Origin: Bog-159 sp035499555
Lineage (GTDB): Bacteria > Acidobacteriota > Terriglobia > Bryobacterales > Bryobacteraceae
Direction: 5' to 3'
DNA: 64,000 bases
NCBI GenBank assembly: GCA_035499555.1
Contig: DATJYO010000088.1
Location: 1 to 64,000, forward strand
In this document: in pieces, positions 55,542 through 64,000 of the stretch
Layout: every line of letters starts with the position of its first letter
Position numbering within the stretch: the first letter of the stretch is position 1
The notes under the pieces: generated by a model
Databases searched by the model: none
What the model saw: the letters and a program-made list of their open reading frames with translations, nothing else
What the model was told of the DNA's origin: nothing
Position numbers and translations under genes: made by a program

Positions 55542-57635
55542 ATGTCCGGGCCCTCCATCTTCGTCAGCGCCACCTTCACCGCCGATGCCATCGAACCGAT
55601 TCTGGCATTCTGGATGCGCCAGTTAGGTTTGGATTACGGCGTCCGTATCGGGCCTTATCATCAGGTCTTCCAAATGCTGCTGGATCCCGGCGGCGACCTG
55701 GCGGCCAATCACGGTGGCGTGAACGTGGTGCTGGTCCGGTTCGAGGATTGGGCCCCCGCCAGTCTGGAAGCCGATGTGGCGCGCTTTGCCGATGGCCTGC
55801 GCCAGGCCGCGCCCGCAGGCTCCGCGCCGATGGTCGTCTGCATCTGCCCGCCTTCGCCCGGCTTCGACGCGGCACGGCACGGGCGTCTGGAAGCGCAGCT
55901 TGCGGACCAGGTCCGCGGCGCCGGTGGCGTCCACCTGGTGCGGCCGCACGAGATCGACGAGTTGTACCCGGTGGCGCAGATACACGACACCACGAGCGAT
56001 AAGCTCGGCCACATCCCGTACACCGCGGCGTATTTCACCGCGCTGGGCACTATGGTGGCGCGCAAGATCCACGCGCTGCGCACGCCGCCATTCAAAGCCA
56101 TCGCGCTCGACTGCGACGACACCCTGTGGCGCGGCATCTGCGGCGAGGACGGTCCCCAGGGGGTGGTCGTGGATCCCCCGCGGCGCGCGCTGCAGGAATT
56201 CATGCTGGCGCAGCAAGCCGCCGGGATGTTGCTCTGCCTGTGCAGCAAGAACAACGCGCCGGACGTGTTCGACACTTTCCGGCTGCATCCGGAGATGCTG
56301 CTGCGCCTGGAGCACTTCACGGCCTGGCGCATCAACTGGCAATCCAAACCGGTCAACCTGGCCGCGCTGGCGGAGGAGCTGGACCTGGGCCTCGACAGCT
56401 TCATCCTGGTGGACGACAATCCCCGCGAATGCCGCGAGGTGGAGGCCAGTTGTCCCCAGGTGTTGAGCCTGGCGCTGCCGGGCGATGAGGATATTCCCGC
56501 CTTCCTGCGCCACGTGTGGGCCTTCGATCGCCTGCGCGTGACCGAGGAGGACCGCGCCCGTCCGGCCCTGTACGCGCAGGAGCGCGAACGGCACCACGCG
56601 GAAAAGCAGGCGGCCAGCCTGGAGGATTTCTTGCGTACGCTGCAACTGGAAGTGCGCATCGCGTCCATGTCGCCCAAGGACCTGGCGCGCGTGGCGCAGT
56701 TGACGCAGCGCACCAACCAGATGAACTTCACCACCGTCAGGCGTTCGGAAACCGACATCCAGGCATTGCTCGGTTCCGGGAAAGCCGAATGCCTGGCCGT
56801 CCACGTCAGCGACCGCTTCGGCAGCTACGGGCTGGTCGGCGTGATGATCTTCCGCACCGGCGCGGACACGGTGGCGCTGGACACCTTCCTGCTGAGCTGC
56901 CGCGCGCTGGGCCGCGGCGTGGAGCATCGCATGCTGGCGGAGTTGGGGCGCATCGCGCGGGAGCGGGGGTTGGGAGCGGTGGAGGCGCGCTTCGTGCGCA
57001 GCCAGCGCAACCAGCCGGCGCTGCTTTTCCTGGAAAGCGTGGGGCTGCCGTATCAGACCGTGCGCGGCGACGCCCTGGTCTTCCGGTTTCCGGCGGAAGC
57101 GGCCGCGGGCCTGCGCTACGAGCCGTCGGCTACGGCGCGCGCGGCGGCGCCCGATGCCGCAAAGGTTCCGGCGATGCGGCGCGATGGAATTCCGTATGCC
57201 CGCATCGCCACGGAACTGCGCACCGTGGAACAGATGGCCGCCGCTTGCGGGACCGAAGTTCAGCGCGGAGCCCAGGCCGCGCCGGTGGTCGAACCGCGTT
57301 CGGATCTCGAACGCCAGTTGTGCCGCATCTGGTCGGACATGCTAGGGGTGCGGCCCATCGGCATCCACGACAATTTCTTCGATCTGGGCGGCCACTCGCT
57401 GCTGGCGGTGCAGTTGCTCTCGCGGCTGAAGGAGCAACTGGGCATCGAGCTTTCGCTTGAAGTGGTCTACGGCGCCGATTTCACCGTGGCGGAACTGGCC
57501 AAAGCCATTGAGTTGCGCGAGATCGAAATGGCCGGGGCGGACCGGTACGCGGAGCTGCTGGCGGAAGTGGAGAGCCTGAGCGACGAAGAGGTGCGTGAGC
57601 TGCTGGCCCGGGAAAGCGGTGAAGCGGCCTACTGA
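55542..57635 (+). CDS. FkbH-type HAD enzyme fused to a C-terminal carrier protein
   Basis: By family knowledge FkbH converts 1,3-bisphosphoglycerate to a glyceryl thioester on a carrier. The 697-residue protein has an N-terminal region (about 1-170), a HAD domain with the nucleophile motif LDCDDTLWRG (Asp190) and SKNNAPDVF, and a GNAT-like part (about 380-520). A peptidyl/acyl-carrier domain is at 580-650 with the phosphopantetheine site GGHSLLAVQ (Ser619). The carrier is in the same protein, so loading would be internal. The ATG at 55542 is preferred. It is followed by two glycosyltransferases. Confidence 0.88.
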   Translation: MSGPSIFVSATFTADAIEPILAFWMRQLGLDYGVRIGPYHQVFQMLLDPGGDLAANHGGVNVVLVRFEDWAPASLEADVARFADGLRQAAPAGSAPMVVCICPPSPGFDAARHGRLEAQLADQVRGAGGVHLVRPHEIDELYPVAQIHDTTSDKLGHIPYTAAYFTALGTMVARKIHALRTPPFKAIALDCDDTLWRGICGEDGPQGVVVDPPRRALQEFMLAQQAAGMLLCLCSKNNAPDVFDTFRLHPEMLLRLEHFTAWRINWQSKPVNLAALAEELDLGLDSFILVDDNPRECREVEASCPQVLSLALPGDEDIPAFLRHVWAFDRLRVTEEDRARPALYAQERERHHAEKQAASLEDFLRTLQLEVRIASMSPKDLARVAQLTQRTNQMNFTTVRRSETDIQALLGSGKAECLAVHVSDRFGSYGLVGVMIFRTGADTVALDTFLLSCRALGRGVEHRMLAELGRIARERGLGAVEARFVRSQRNQPALLFLESVGLPYQTVRGDALVFRFPAEAAAGLRYEPSATARAAAPDAAKVPAMRRDGIPYARIATELRTVEQMAAACGTEVQRGAQAAPVVEPRSDLERQLCRIWSDMLGVRPIGIHDNFFDLGGHSLLAVQLLSRLKEQLGIELSLEVVYGADFTVAELAKAIELREIEMAGADRYAELLAEVESLSDEEVRELLARESGEAAY

Positions 57636-57639
57636 CCCG

Positions 57640-58872
57640 ATGCGGATTCTGCTGACCGCCAACGCCTCCTATGTGCCGCCGCGGGGCGGCGCCACGCGCA
57701 GTAACCTGCTGTGGCTGGAGCATATGGCGGCGGCCGGTCACGAATGCCGGGTGGTCGCGGGGGCCCTGGCAGAGAGTGCCGACAAGCGCGCGCAATTGGC
57801 GCAGGAAGGCGTGGACCGGCAGGCGCTGGCGGCGCGCGGGATTCGTATCTTCGAAGTCGCCGATCGCACCCGCCAGGCGCCCGCGTTGCGTGTTCAGATC
57901 CGGGAATTCCAGCCGGACTGGGTGTTAGTCTCATCCGAGGATCTGGGGCACGTGCTGCTGCGCGAGGCAGGTCATTCCGCCCGTGGACGCGTCGTGTACC
58001 TGGCGCACACGCCGCAGTTCTTTCCGTTCGGTCCGGCGAGTTGGAATCCGGACGCAGCCGCCACGGAGCTGGTGAAGCAGGCCGCGGGCGTGGTGGCCAT
58101 CGGGGATTCCACGGCGGCGTATGTGAGCCAGTACGCCGGCCGCGCCGCCGCCGTAATCCATCCGCCGATTTACGGCGCGGGTCCTTTTCCGAACCTGGCG
58201 CGATTCGACGCCGGCCTGGTCACCATGGTGAATCCATGCGCGGTGAAAGGGATTTCCATATTCACTGCCCTGGCGGGGCGTTTTCCAGAGTATGGTTTCG
58301 GGGTTTTGCCGGGATGGGGTACTACTGCCGAAGATCGCGCGCGGCTGGCGATGCACGCCAATATCACGCTGCTACCCAACTGCCGCCGCATCTCGGAATT
58401 CCTCAGCCGCACGCGCGTCCTGCTGATGCCGTCACTCTGGTACGAAGGCTTCGGACTCACCGTGATGGAAGGCATGCTGCACGGCATTCCGGTGATTGCG
58501 AGCGATTCGGGCGGCCTGGTGGAGGCCAAAATGGGCACGCCGTTCGTCGTGCCCGCGCCGCCGGTCGAATGCTACGAGCCGGTCTTTGACGAGCATGCGC
58601 TGCCCAAACCGGCGATCGGGCCGATCGACATCCAGCCGTGGGCGGACGCGCTCCAGGCGCTGCTGCGGGACCGTCCGCTGTTCGAACGGATTTCCGCCGC
58701 GTCGCGCGCGGCGGCGCTCGAATTCGTGAGCCGGCTGGACGCCGGGCGCATGACAGCCTATCTGCAATCGCTCACACCGGCGGCGGCGGCGCCCGAGCGG
58801 CCGTCGCTGGCGAACCTCTCCCCTGAAAAACGGGCCCTGCTCCTGCAGATGGCCCGCGCGCGGAAGCACTGA
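57640..58872 (+). CDS. GT4-type glycosyltransferase with NRPS-like tail
   Basis: A 410-residue sugar transferase. It starts MRILLTANASYVPPRGGATR (glycosyltransferase N-domain), and the C-domain has LLMPSLWYEGFGLTVMEGMLHGIPVIASDSGG, the donor-binding region with E-x7-E. The tail (residues 393-410) carries LSPEKRALL, a stretch often seen in linkers before NRPS condensation domains. The ATG is 4 bases after the FkbH stop. The downstream protein has a similar core and linker, so the two arose by duplication. Donor and acceptor are unknown. Confidence 0.85.
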   Translation: MRILLTANASYVPPRGGATRSNLLWLEHMAAAGHECRVVAGALAESADKRAQLAQEGVDRQALAARGIRIFEVADRTRQAPALRVQIREFQPDWVLVSSEDLGHVLLREAGHSARGRVVYLAHTPQFFPFGPASWNPDAAATELVKQAAGVVAIGDSTAAYVSQYAGRAAAVIHPPIYGAGPFPNLARFDAGLVTMVNPCAVKGISIFTALAGRFPEYGFGVLPGWGTTAEDRARLAMHANITLLPNCRRISEFLSRTRVLLMPSLWYEGFGLTVMEGMLHGIPVIASDSGGLVEAKMGTPFVVPAPPVECYEPVFDEHALPKPAIGPIDIQPWADALQALLRDRPLFERISAASRAAALEFVSRLDAGRMTAYLQSLTPAAAAPERPSLANLSPEKRALLLQMARARKH

Positions 58873-60834
58873 ATGCGCATCCTGCTGGCGCAAAACTCGC
58901 ACTATTATCCGGCGCACGGCGGCGGCGACCGGTCCAACCGGCTGCTGGTGGAGGCGCTGGCGGCGCGCGGACATCACTGCCGCGTAGTCGCGCGCCTGAC
59001 CAGCTTCGGGACCGCGGAGCACGAGAGCTATCTGCGCCAGCTTGCCGCGCGCGCGGTGGTCCCGATCGCTACCGAGGGCGGCGTAGTGGTGTTCCGGCAT
59101 GCCGGCGTGCAGGCGCACGTGGTGACGCATCATCCCAGCTTGCGTGCCTACTTCTCGTCGCAGGTGGCGGCTTTCCAGCCGAACGCCATCCTGGCCTCCA
59201 CCGACGATCCCACCCAACTGCTGCTGAAGATCGCTTTGCGCGCGGAGCCGCCGACGGTCTACCTGGCGCGCGCCACTCTGGCCCTGCCGTTCGGACCGGA
59301 CTGCGCTTTTCCGCGGGCCACCCGTACGGACCTGCTGCGACAGGCGGATGCGGTAGTAGGCGTGAGCCAATATGTCGCCGATTACATCCGGGAATACAGC
59401 GGCATTCCGGCGGTGCACGTGCCTATCTCGCTGCTCGATCCGCCGCCGTATCCCGATCTGGGCCGCTTCGATAACGATTTCGTTACGCTGGTGAATCCCT
59501 GCGCGGTGAAAGGCATTTCGATTTTCCTGGCCTTGGCGGATCGCTTCCCCGAGGTGCGATTTGCGGGTGTGCCGACCTGGGGTACGAACCAGGCCGACCG
59601 CGCCGCGCTGGCGAGCCGGCCGAATGTGACAGTCCTCGATCCGGCCGACAACGTCGACGACATCCTGCGCCGCACGCGGGTGCTGCTGGTGCCTTCGCTT
59701 TGGGCCGAGGCGCGGTCGCGCATGGTCGTCGAAGCCATGTTGCGGGGGGTGCCGGTGATCGCCAGCAACGTGGGTGGAATTGCGGAGGCCAAGCTGGGAG
59801 TCGATTATCTGCTGCCGGTGCGGCGGATCGAGCACTATCAGGTACGCTTCGACGAGCAGATGGTGCCAGTGGCGGACGTGCCGCCGCAGGATCTCGGACC
59901 CTGGGAAGCCGCCCTGCGCCGGCTGCTGGAAGATCGTTCGCACTACGATGTGCTGGCGCGGGCGTCGCGGGCCACGGCGCTGGCATACGCGGAGCACCTG
60001 AGCGTGGAGCCGTTTGAGGCGCTGTTGGAGCAGGTGAGCGGCAAGCCTCACGCCGCGCATGCCGCGGTGGCGGTGGGCGAGCCGTCCGCGCTCGACCGCC
60101 TGTCACCGGAGCGGCGCAAACTGCTCGCCCTGCGGCTGCGCAAGATCTCCGGCATCGCCCCCGGCAAGCTGCGGCTCTTCTGCTTTCCGCATGCCGGGGG
60201 CGGCTTCACGGCTTTCCACGGCTGGACGTCGCGGCTGCCGGAATCCGTGGCCGTGTTACCCATGCGCGCGGGACGCAGAGTCAGCACCATGGCGGAACTC
60301 GTGGCGGCGCTGTACGATGCGGTGGCTCCGCATCTCGGGGAGCCTTTCGTCTTCTTCGGCCACAGCATGGGGGCGGCCGTCGCTTTCGAATTGGCCCGCC
60401 TCCTGCGGCGGCAACGCCAGCCTCTGCCCCGCATGCTGATCGCCTCCGGTGCGCGCGCGCCGCAGTTCCGCCGCGGACACGTCCCGCCGCCCGAACCGAG
60501 CGACGCCGAGTTCGTGGCGGCCCTGCGGCGCCTGGAAGGCACTCCCGACGAGGTGCTCGACGATCCGGAGTTGCGGCGCATGGTACTGCCCGCCCTGCGC
60601 GAGGATGCCGCCATCTATCGCAATTACGTCTACCACGACGAGCCGCCGCTAGATTGCCCGATTCGCGCCTATGGCGGCGCGGCGGATCCGAACGTCACCC
60701 GCGAGCACCTGGAAGCCTGGGCGCTGCAAACGGCCGGCACCTTTCGGGTGCAGGTATTTCCCGGTGGTCACTTTTACTTACAGACTTACCGCAACGAATT
60801 TCTTTCCGTGCTGGCGCAGGATCTGGCGGAATGA
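58873..60834 (+). CDS. Glycosyltransferase fused to type II thioesterase
   Basis: A 653-residue fusion. Residues 1-390 are a GT4-type glycosyltransferase (MRILLAQNSHYYPAHGGGDR, VLLVPSLWAEARSRMVVEAML, VPVIASNVGG). A linker with LSPERRKLL (about 410-418) leads to a type II thioesterase at 430-653: FCFPHAGGG (436-444), catalytic Ser498 (FGHSMGA) and His633 (GGHF). Such thioesterases remove wrong acyl groups from carrier proteins or release products. The fusion was not recognised as a named family. It begins directly after the upstream stop. Confidence 0.85.
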   Translation: MRILLAQNSHYYPAHGGGDRSNRLLVEALAARGHHCRVVARLTSFGTAEHESYLRQLAARAVVPIATEGGVVVFRHAGVQAHVVTHHPSLRAYFSSQVAAFQPNAILASTDDPTQLLLKIALRAEPPTVYLARATLALPFGPDCAFPRATRTDLLRQADAVVGVSQYVADYIREYSGIPAVHVPISLLDPPPYPDLGRFDNDFVTLVNPCAVKGISIFLALADRFPEVRFAGVPTWGTNQADRAALASRPNVTVLDPADNVDDILRRTRVLLVPSLWAEARSRMVVEAMLRGVPVIASNVGGIAEAKLGVDYLLPVRRIEHYQVRFDEQMVPVADVPPQDLGPWEAALRRLLEDRSHYDVLARASRATALAYAEHLSVEPFEALLEQVSGKPHAAHAAVAVGEPSALDRLSPERRKLLALRLRKISGIAPGKLRLFCFPHAGGGFTAFHGWTSRLPESVAVLPMRAGRRVSTMAELVAALYDAVAPHLGEPFVFFGHSMGAAVAFELARLLRRQRQPLPRMLIASGARAPQFRRGHVPPPEPSDAEFVAALRRLEGTPDEVLDDPELRRMVLPALREDAAIYRNYVYHDEPPLDCPIRAYGGAADPNVTREHLEAWALQTAGTFRVQVFPGGHFYLQTYRNEFLSVLAQDLAE

Positions 60835-61095
60835 ACCGCTCCTGCTTGTACCGGTTTACGCTTCGCCCGCGTCTCTTGGGTTTTTGGGACTTCCTCGATG
60901 GCCAAACCGTCTAGTTAACAGGCGCTTAACAGTCCGCAGTTCGCCGGTCCGCCTGGTCTTAGAACTTATTGACGTTGGTGAGCAGGCGTTTGGGCCGCAT
61001 TGTGCGTACTGCCATCCCGGAAAGCAGGTAAACTGAAGGTCTGGTCTTTACTAACAAAAGGCCTGAATACGAGAGAAATCTTACGAGGCAGCCAG

Positions 61096-63252
61096 ATGTC
61101 GCAACGTTTTGGATCTAAATCGCTGTTAGTCAATAGCTGCGCGCTGTTCCTGGGCTTCACCGGTGTCGTCGCGGCGCAAAGCCTGGAAGGCGCGGCGCGG
61201 ACCCGCGCTCTGATCACGCAGGCGATTGACCCCGGCAGGCTGTATACCCTGGCCGGTAATACCCCAAGTGATGCGAACCAGCAGAACGATCGCGGCAGAG
61301 TGCCGGACAGTTTTGCCATGGATCATATGATGCTTCAACTTCGGCGCAGTCCGGAGCGGGAGCAGGCGTTACAAGGATTTATCGACCAGCAATACGATTC
61401 CAAATCGCCGTACTTCCACAAATGGCTGACGGCCCCGGATTTCGGCCGCATGTTCGGCTCCGCGCCGGCGGACATTGAAAAGATAACTGCCTGGTTGCGC
61501 GCGGGCGGCTTCGCGGTGAACACCGTGTATCCCAGCGGCATGGTGATCGACTTTTCGGGAAATGCCGGCCAGGTGCTCGCGGCTTTTCACACCGAGATTC
61601 ACAAGCTATCGGTGAACGGCACGGAACATTACGCCAACATCAGCGATCCGGCGATCCCGGAAGCGCTGGCGCCGGCGGTGACCGGAATTGTTTCGCTGCA
61701 CGATTTCCGGCCGCACTCGATGTTGAAAGCACGCCACCAGTACACGGTTTCGCAGTTCGGCCTCACCTATTGGCTCATTACCCCGGCGGACCTGGCCACT
61801 ATCTATAATTTACAGGCGGCTTACAGCGCCGGATACACCGGCCAGGGACAGACCATCGCGGTGGTAGAGGATAGCGACCTTTACGATACCAACGACTGGA
61901 CTCAGTTCCGCAGCGCCCTGGGGCTGGATACCTACACATCCGGCTCGCTCGTGACGCTACAGCCGGCGCCGCCGACGGGCCGCACCAACTGCACGGATCC
62001 GGGGCCGGGAATCGTGTACGGCAACGACACCGAAGCCACCGCCGACGCGGAATGGGCCAGCGCGGCGGCGCCTAACGCCAAAATTATCGTGGCGGCCTGC
62101 ACCGATACCACCACGTTTGGCGGACTGATCGCGACCCAGAATCTGATCAATGGCAGCAGTCCGCCCCAGATCATCAGCATGAGTTACGGAAATTGCGAAG
62201 CTGGGAACGGCGCGGCCGCCAATGCCACCTACAATACCGCTTACCAACAGGCCGTGGCGGAAGGCGTATCGGTGTTTGTCTCGGCCGGAGACCAAGGCGC
62301 GGCAAGCTGCGACGCGGGATCCAGCGCGGCGACGCACGGCGTCAACGTCAGCGCTTTCGCCTCCACGCCGTATAATGTCGCCGTCGGCGGGACGGACTTC
62401 GCCGATACCTACCTGGGCACGAACGATACCTACTGGAGCACGACGAACACCGCCAGCTTCGGTTCGGCGCTCTCCTATATTCCGGAGATGCCCTGGAACA
62501 ATTCGTGCGGCAGCTCGATCCTGGCGGATGCTTGGGGATATTCCAAGAGCTACGGAGCGCAGGGCTTCTGCGGCAGTATTAATGCCGCTCAAATTGGCTT
62601 CGAGTCCGTGGTTGCCGCCAGCGGCGGACCGAGCGGCTGCGCCACGGGCGCTCCCTCCGTGAACCTGGTGGTCAGCGGAAGCTGTAAAGGATACCCGAAG
62701 CCTTCCTGGCAGACGGGCGTGTCCGGGATTCCGAACGACGGGGTCAGGGGCCTTCCGGATGTGTCGCTCTTCGCCGGCAATGGAATCTGGGGCCATTACT
62801 ATGTGGCTTGCTTCACCGATTTAAGTAACGGCGGCGCGGACTGCAACAGCACGCCAGAGAACTGGGTGGGTTTAGGCGGGACTTCCATCTCCGCGCCGGT
62901 CCTGGCCGGAATCCAGGCGCTGGTGAACCAGAAGATGGGGAGCAAGCAAGGCAACCCCAACCCGGTTTACTACAAACTCGCCGCCAGTTCGCTGGCTTCC
63001 TCGGTGTTTCACAAAGTAACCATGGGCGATATCACCGTCAACTGCTCCGGAGGCATCGACTGTTTCGGCGCCGAATTCGTGGCCCGGGGCCGCGCGGCTT
63101 TTCCCACGTCGTTCGCCGGCAATGGCGCCCTATCCACCTCGAACAGCTCCTTCTCGGCAGCCTACGCGGCGGCCGGCGACTGGAATTTCGCTACCGGCCT
63201 CGGTAGCGTGGATGCTTACGCCTTAATTTCGAATTGGACGAAGGGCCAGTGA
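61096..63252 (+). CDS. Secreted sedolisin (S53) protease with pro-kumamolisin domain
   Basis: 718 residues with a signal peptide (about 27 residues, ending VVAA). The propeptide matches pro-kumamolisin (FHKWLTAPDFGRMFG). The active-site set is complete: E313 and D317 (EATAD), Asp399 (SAGDQGA), Ser597 (GGTSISAP). There is no C-terminal repeat tail, unlike the other sedolisin at 9-14 kb, with which it shares only family-level similarity. The ATG at 61096 follows a GAGG-like site. The next gene begins 11 bases after its stop. Confidence 0.92.
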   Translation: MSQRFGSKSLLVNSCALFLGFTGVVAAQSLEGAARTRALITQAIDPGRLYTLAGNTPSDANQQNDRGRVPDSFAMDHMMLQLRRSPEREQALQGFIDQQYDSKSPYFHKWLTAPDFGRMFGSAPADIEKITAWLRAGGFAVNTVYPSGMVIDFSGNAGQVLAAFHTEIHKLSVNGTEHYANISDPAIPEALAPAVTGIVSLHDFRPHSMLKARHQYTVSQFGLTYWLITPADLATIYNLQAAYSAGYTGQGQTIAVVEDSDLYDTNDWTQFRSALGLDTYTSGSLVTLQPAPPTGRTNCTDPGPGIVYGNDTEATADAEWASAAAPNAKIIVAACTDTTTFGGLIATQNLINGSSPPQIISMSYGNCEAGNGAAANATYNTAYQQAVAEGVSVFVSAGDQGAASCDAGSSAATHGVNVSAFASTPYNVAVGGTDFADTYLGTNDTYWSTTNTASFGSALSYIPEMPWNNSCGSSILADAWGYSKSYGAQGFCGSINAAQIGFESVVAASGGPSGCATGAPSVNLVVSGSCKGYPKPSWQTGVSGIPNDGVRGLPDVSLFAGNGIWGHYYVACFTDLSNGGADCNSTPENWVGLGGTSISAPVLAGIQALVNQKMGSKQGNPNPVYYKLAASSLASSVFHKVTMGDITVNCSGGIDCFGAEFVARGRAAFPTSFAGNGALSTSNSSFSAAYAAAGDWNFATGLGSVDAYALISNWTKGQ

Positions 63253-63263
63253 GGATAACGGCC

Positions 63264-64000
63264 ATGCTAAAAACCATCAAATCTGCTCTCTTCCTTGGTA
63301 CGGCATTACTCTTGATCGCCATACCCTCCCGCGTGGCGGCGCAGAATTTCGATTCCAGCGGGACGTCGAATCTCAGCGGACCCTATCTCTTCCGGTACGT
63401 CAACTTCTTCAACGATGCCTCCGGCAACCTGGTGGAGTCCTGCAGCCTCACCGGCGTAATGACCTTCGACGGCGCCGGAAACTATACCGTCGCGAATGCC
63501 ACGCTCTACGATTCCGCCGGCGCGGGAGGCTCTGGATACTGCACTAACCTGGGCGGAGGAACTTACGGCGTACAGCCAAACGGCCTGGCGCAACTGGACA
63601 ACCCGCTCTTTGCGGCGACGCTGTTCGGCACCTTCAGCAAGCCGGTGGTCATCGCCAGCTCCACCGAGGATTACTACTTCGATCTGTTTGTCGCATTACA
63701 GGCTCCCCAGGGTTCCGTCTCGAACAGCAGTTTCTCGGGCACGTTCACGGCCGGGGCCCTGGACTTTCTAAATGCCTCCAACTCACTCGCGCGCGAAGGT
63801 TACTTTAATCTGCACGCGGACGGGAATGGGAACATCACGCCATTTAGTGTGACCGGATCGACCGCCAGCTCGGCGTCCAACATCATCACTCAGAATGTGG
63901 GCGCATCCACTTATTCCCTCTCCGGCACCTCCGGCGGCACGCTGACTTTTCCCGGAAGCGCCACCGATCCAACCCAGATCATCAGCGGTTCCAGGGTGCT
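63264..64000 (+). CDS. Secreted protein of unknown function, cut by the window end
   Basis: An open frame with no stop before 64000 (245 complete codons). It starts at ATG 63264, 11 bases after the sedolisin stop, behind a GAGG-like site. Residues 1-26 are a signal peptide ending VAAQ. The rest is a Gly/Ser/Asn-rich beta-type secreted domain (SGPYLFRYVNFFND, SCSLTGVMTFDGAGNYT, DFLNASNSLAREGYF). No known catalytic motif. Such proteins occur repeatedly in Bryobacterales genomes by my recollection. It may be secreted along with the protease. Confidence 0.75.
   Translation, partial: MLKTIKSALFLGTALLLIAIPSRVAAQNFDSSGTSNLSGPYLFRYVNFFNDASGNLVESCSLTGVMTFDGAGNYTVANATLYDSAGAGGSGYCTNLGGGTYGVQPNGLAQLDNPLFAATLFGTFSKPVVIASSTEDYYFDLFVALQAPQGSVSNSSFSGTFTAGALDFLNASNSLAREGYFNLHADGNGNITPFSVTGSTASSASNIITQNVGASTYSLSGTSGGTLTFPGSATDPTQIISGSRV

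Noticed and set aside
58432..60060. A 542-codon antisense frame over the glycosyltransferases
   Set aside because: Shadow frame, basic and low-complexity.

Overview
The window is a GC-rich bacterial chromosome segment, most likely from an acidobacterium of the Bryobacterales/Solibacter type. This lineage call is an inference from gene content: an ADOP-type ABC permease, two secreted sedolisin (S53) proteases, one of them with a long IPT/TIG repeat tail, a Tat-exported Gfo/Idh/MocA oxidoreductase, a heme-plus-copper-monooxygenase fusion, an FG-GAP secreted protein, and a CHASE2 kinase/NtrC pair. No phage, insertion sequence, CRISPR array or resistance gene was seen.

Layout. (1) 1-20 kb is a chromosome-origin neighbourhood: a frameshifted ADOP permease fragment, a MerR regulator, parB-parA-rsmG-mnmG on the minus strand with two parS sites, purD and tRNA-Arg, then a secreted copper monooxygenase and a 1752-residue sedolisin. 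These are followed by gyrB, dnaN and dnaA (transcribed dnaA to dnaN to gyrB), with a perfect DnaA box in the dnaA-dnaN spacer. (2) 20-32 kb: tRNA-Gly, a small secreted protein, then rplA-rplJ-rplL-rpoB-rpoC with an attenuator-like hairpin before rpoB and a strong terminator after rpoC. No rplK precedes rplA. RpoB carries an eight-cysteine insertion in its N-terminal part. (3) 32-41 kb: an ExbD-like protein, a Gfo/Idh/MocA enzyme, a tightly coupled minus-strand operon (LOR/SDH protein, queF, coiled-coil methyltransferase, CYTH protein), a LolA-like secreted protein, a thioesterase, and hypC-hypD-hypE. (4) 41-50 kb: an ion-channel protein with an atypical filter, then two housekeeping runs: purC-cvpA-Fis-type HTH-gph, and aroC-def-fmt-argJ-secreted protein-tag. 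(5) 50-55 kb: an FG-GAP repeat protein, an NtrC-type regulator with its CHASE2 histidine kinase, and a secreted aminopeptidase P. (6) 55.5-60.8 kb: a compact three-gene locus encoding an FkbH-type glyceryl-loading enzyme fused to a carrier protein, a glycosyltransferase, and a second glycosyltransferase fused to a type II thioesterase. (7) 61-64 kb: a second sedolisin followed closely by a secreted protein that runs off the window.

How the parts work together. The origin block covers replication initiation (DnaA, beta clamp, gyrase), segregation (ParABS) and tRNA wobble or rRNA modification (MnmG, RsmG). The rpl-rpo block supplies the L1, L10 and L7/L12 ribosomal proteins and the two large RNA polymerase subunits. 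The purD, purC, aroC and argJ genes are scattered biosynthesis genes, and def-fmt handle N-terminal formyl-methionine.

The most unusual system is the FkbH-carrier/glycosyltransferase/glycosyltransferase-thioesterase locus at 55.5-60.8 kb. By family knowledge FkbH loads a C3 unit from 1,3-bisphosphoglycerate onto a carrier, and the glycosyltransferase and thioesterase domains beside it suggest transfer or release of an acyl or glyceryl unit in making a glycoconjugate. That role is inference. Other points worth checking are the RpoB zinc-ribbon insertion, a CYTH gene with no ATG/GTG/TTG start but a well-placed ATA overlapping the upstream stop, and the missing rplK.
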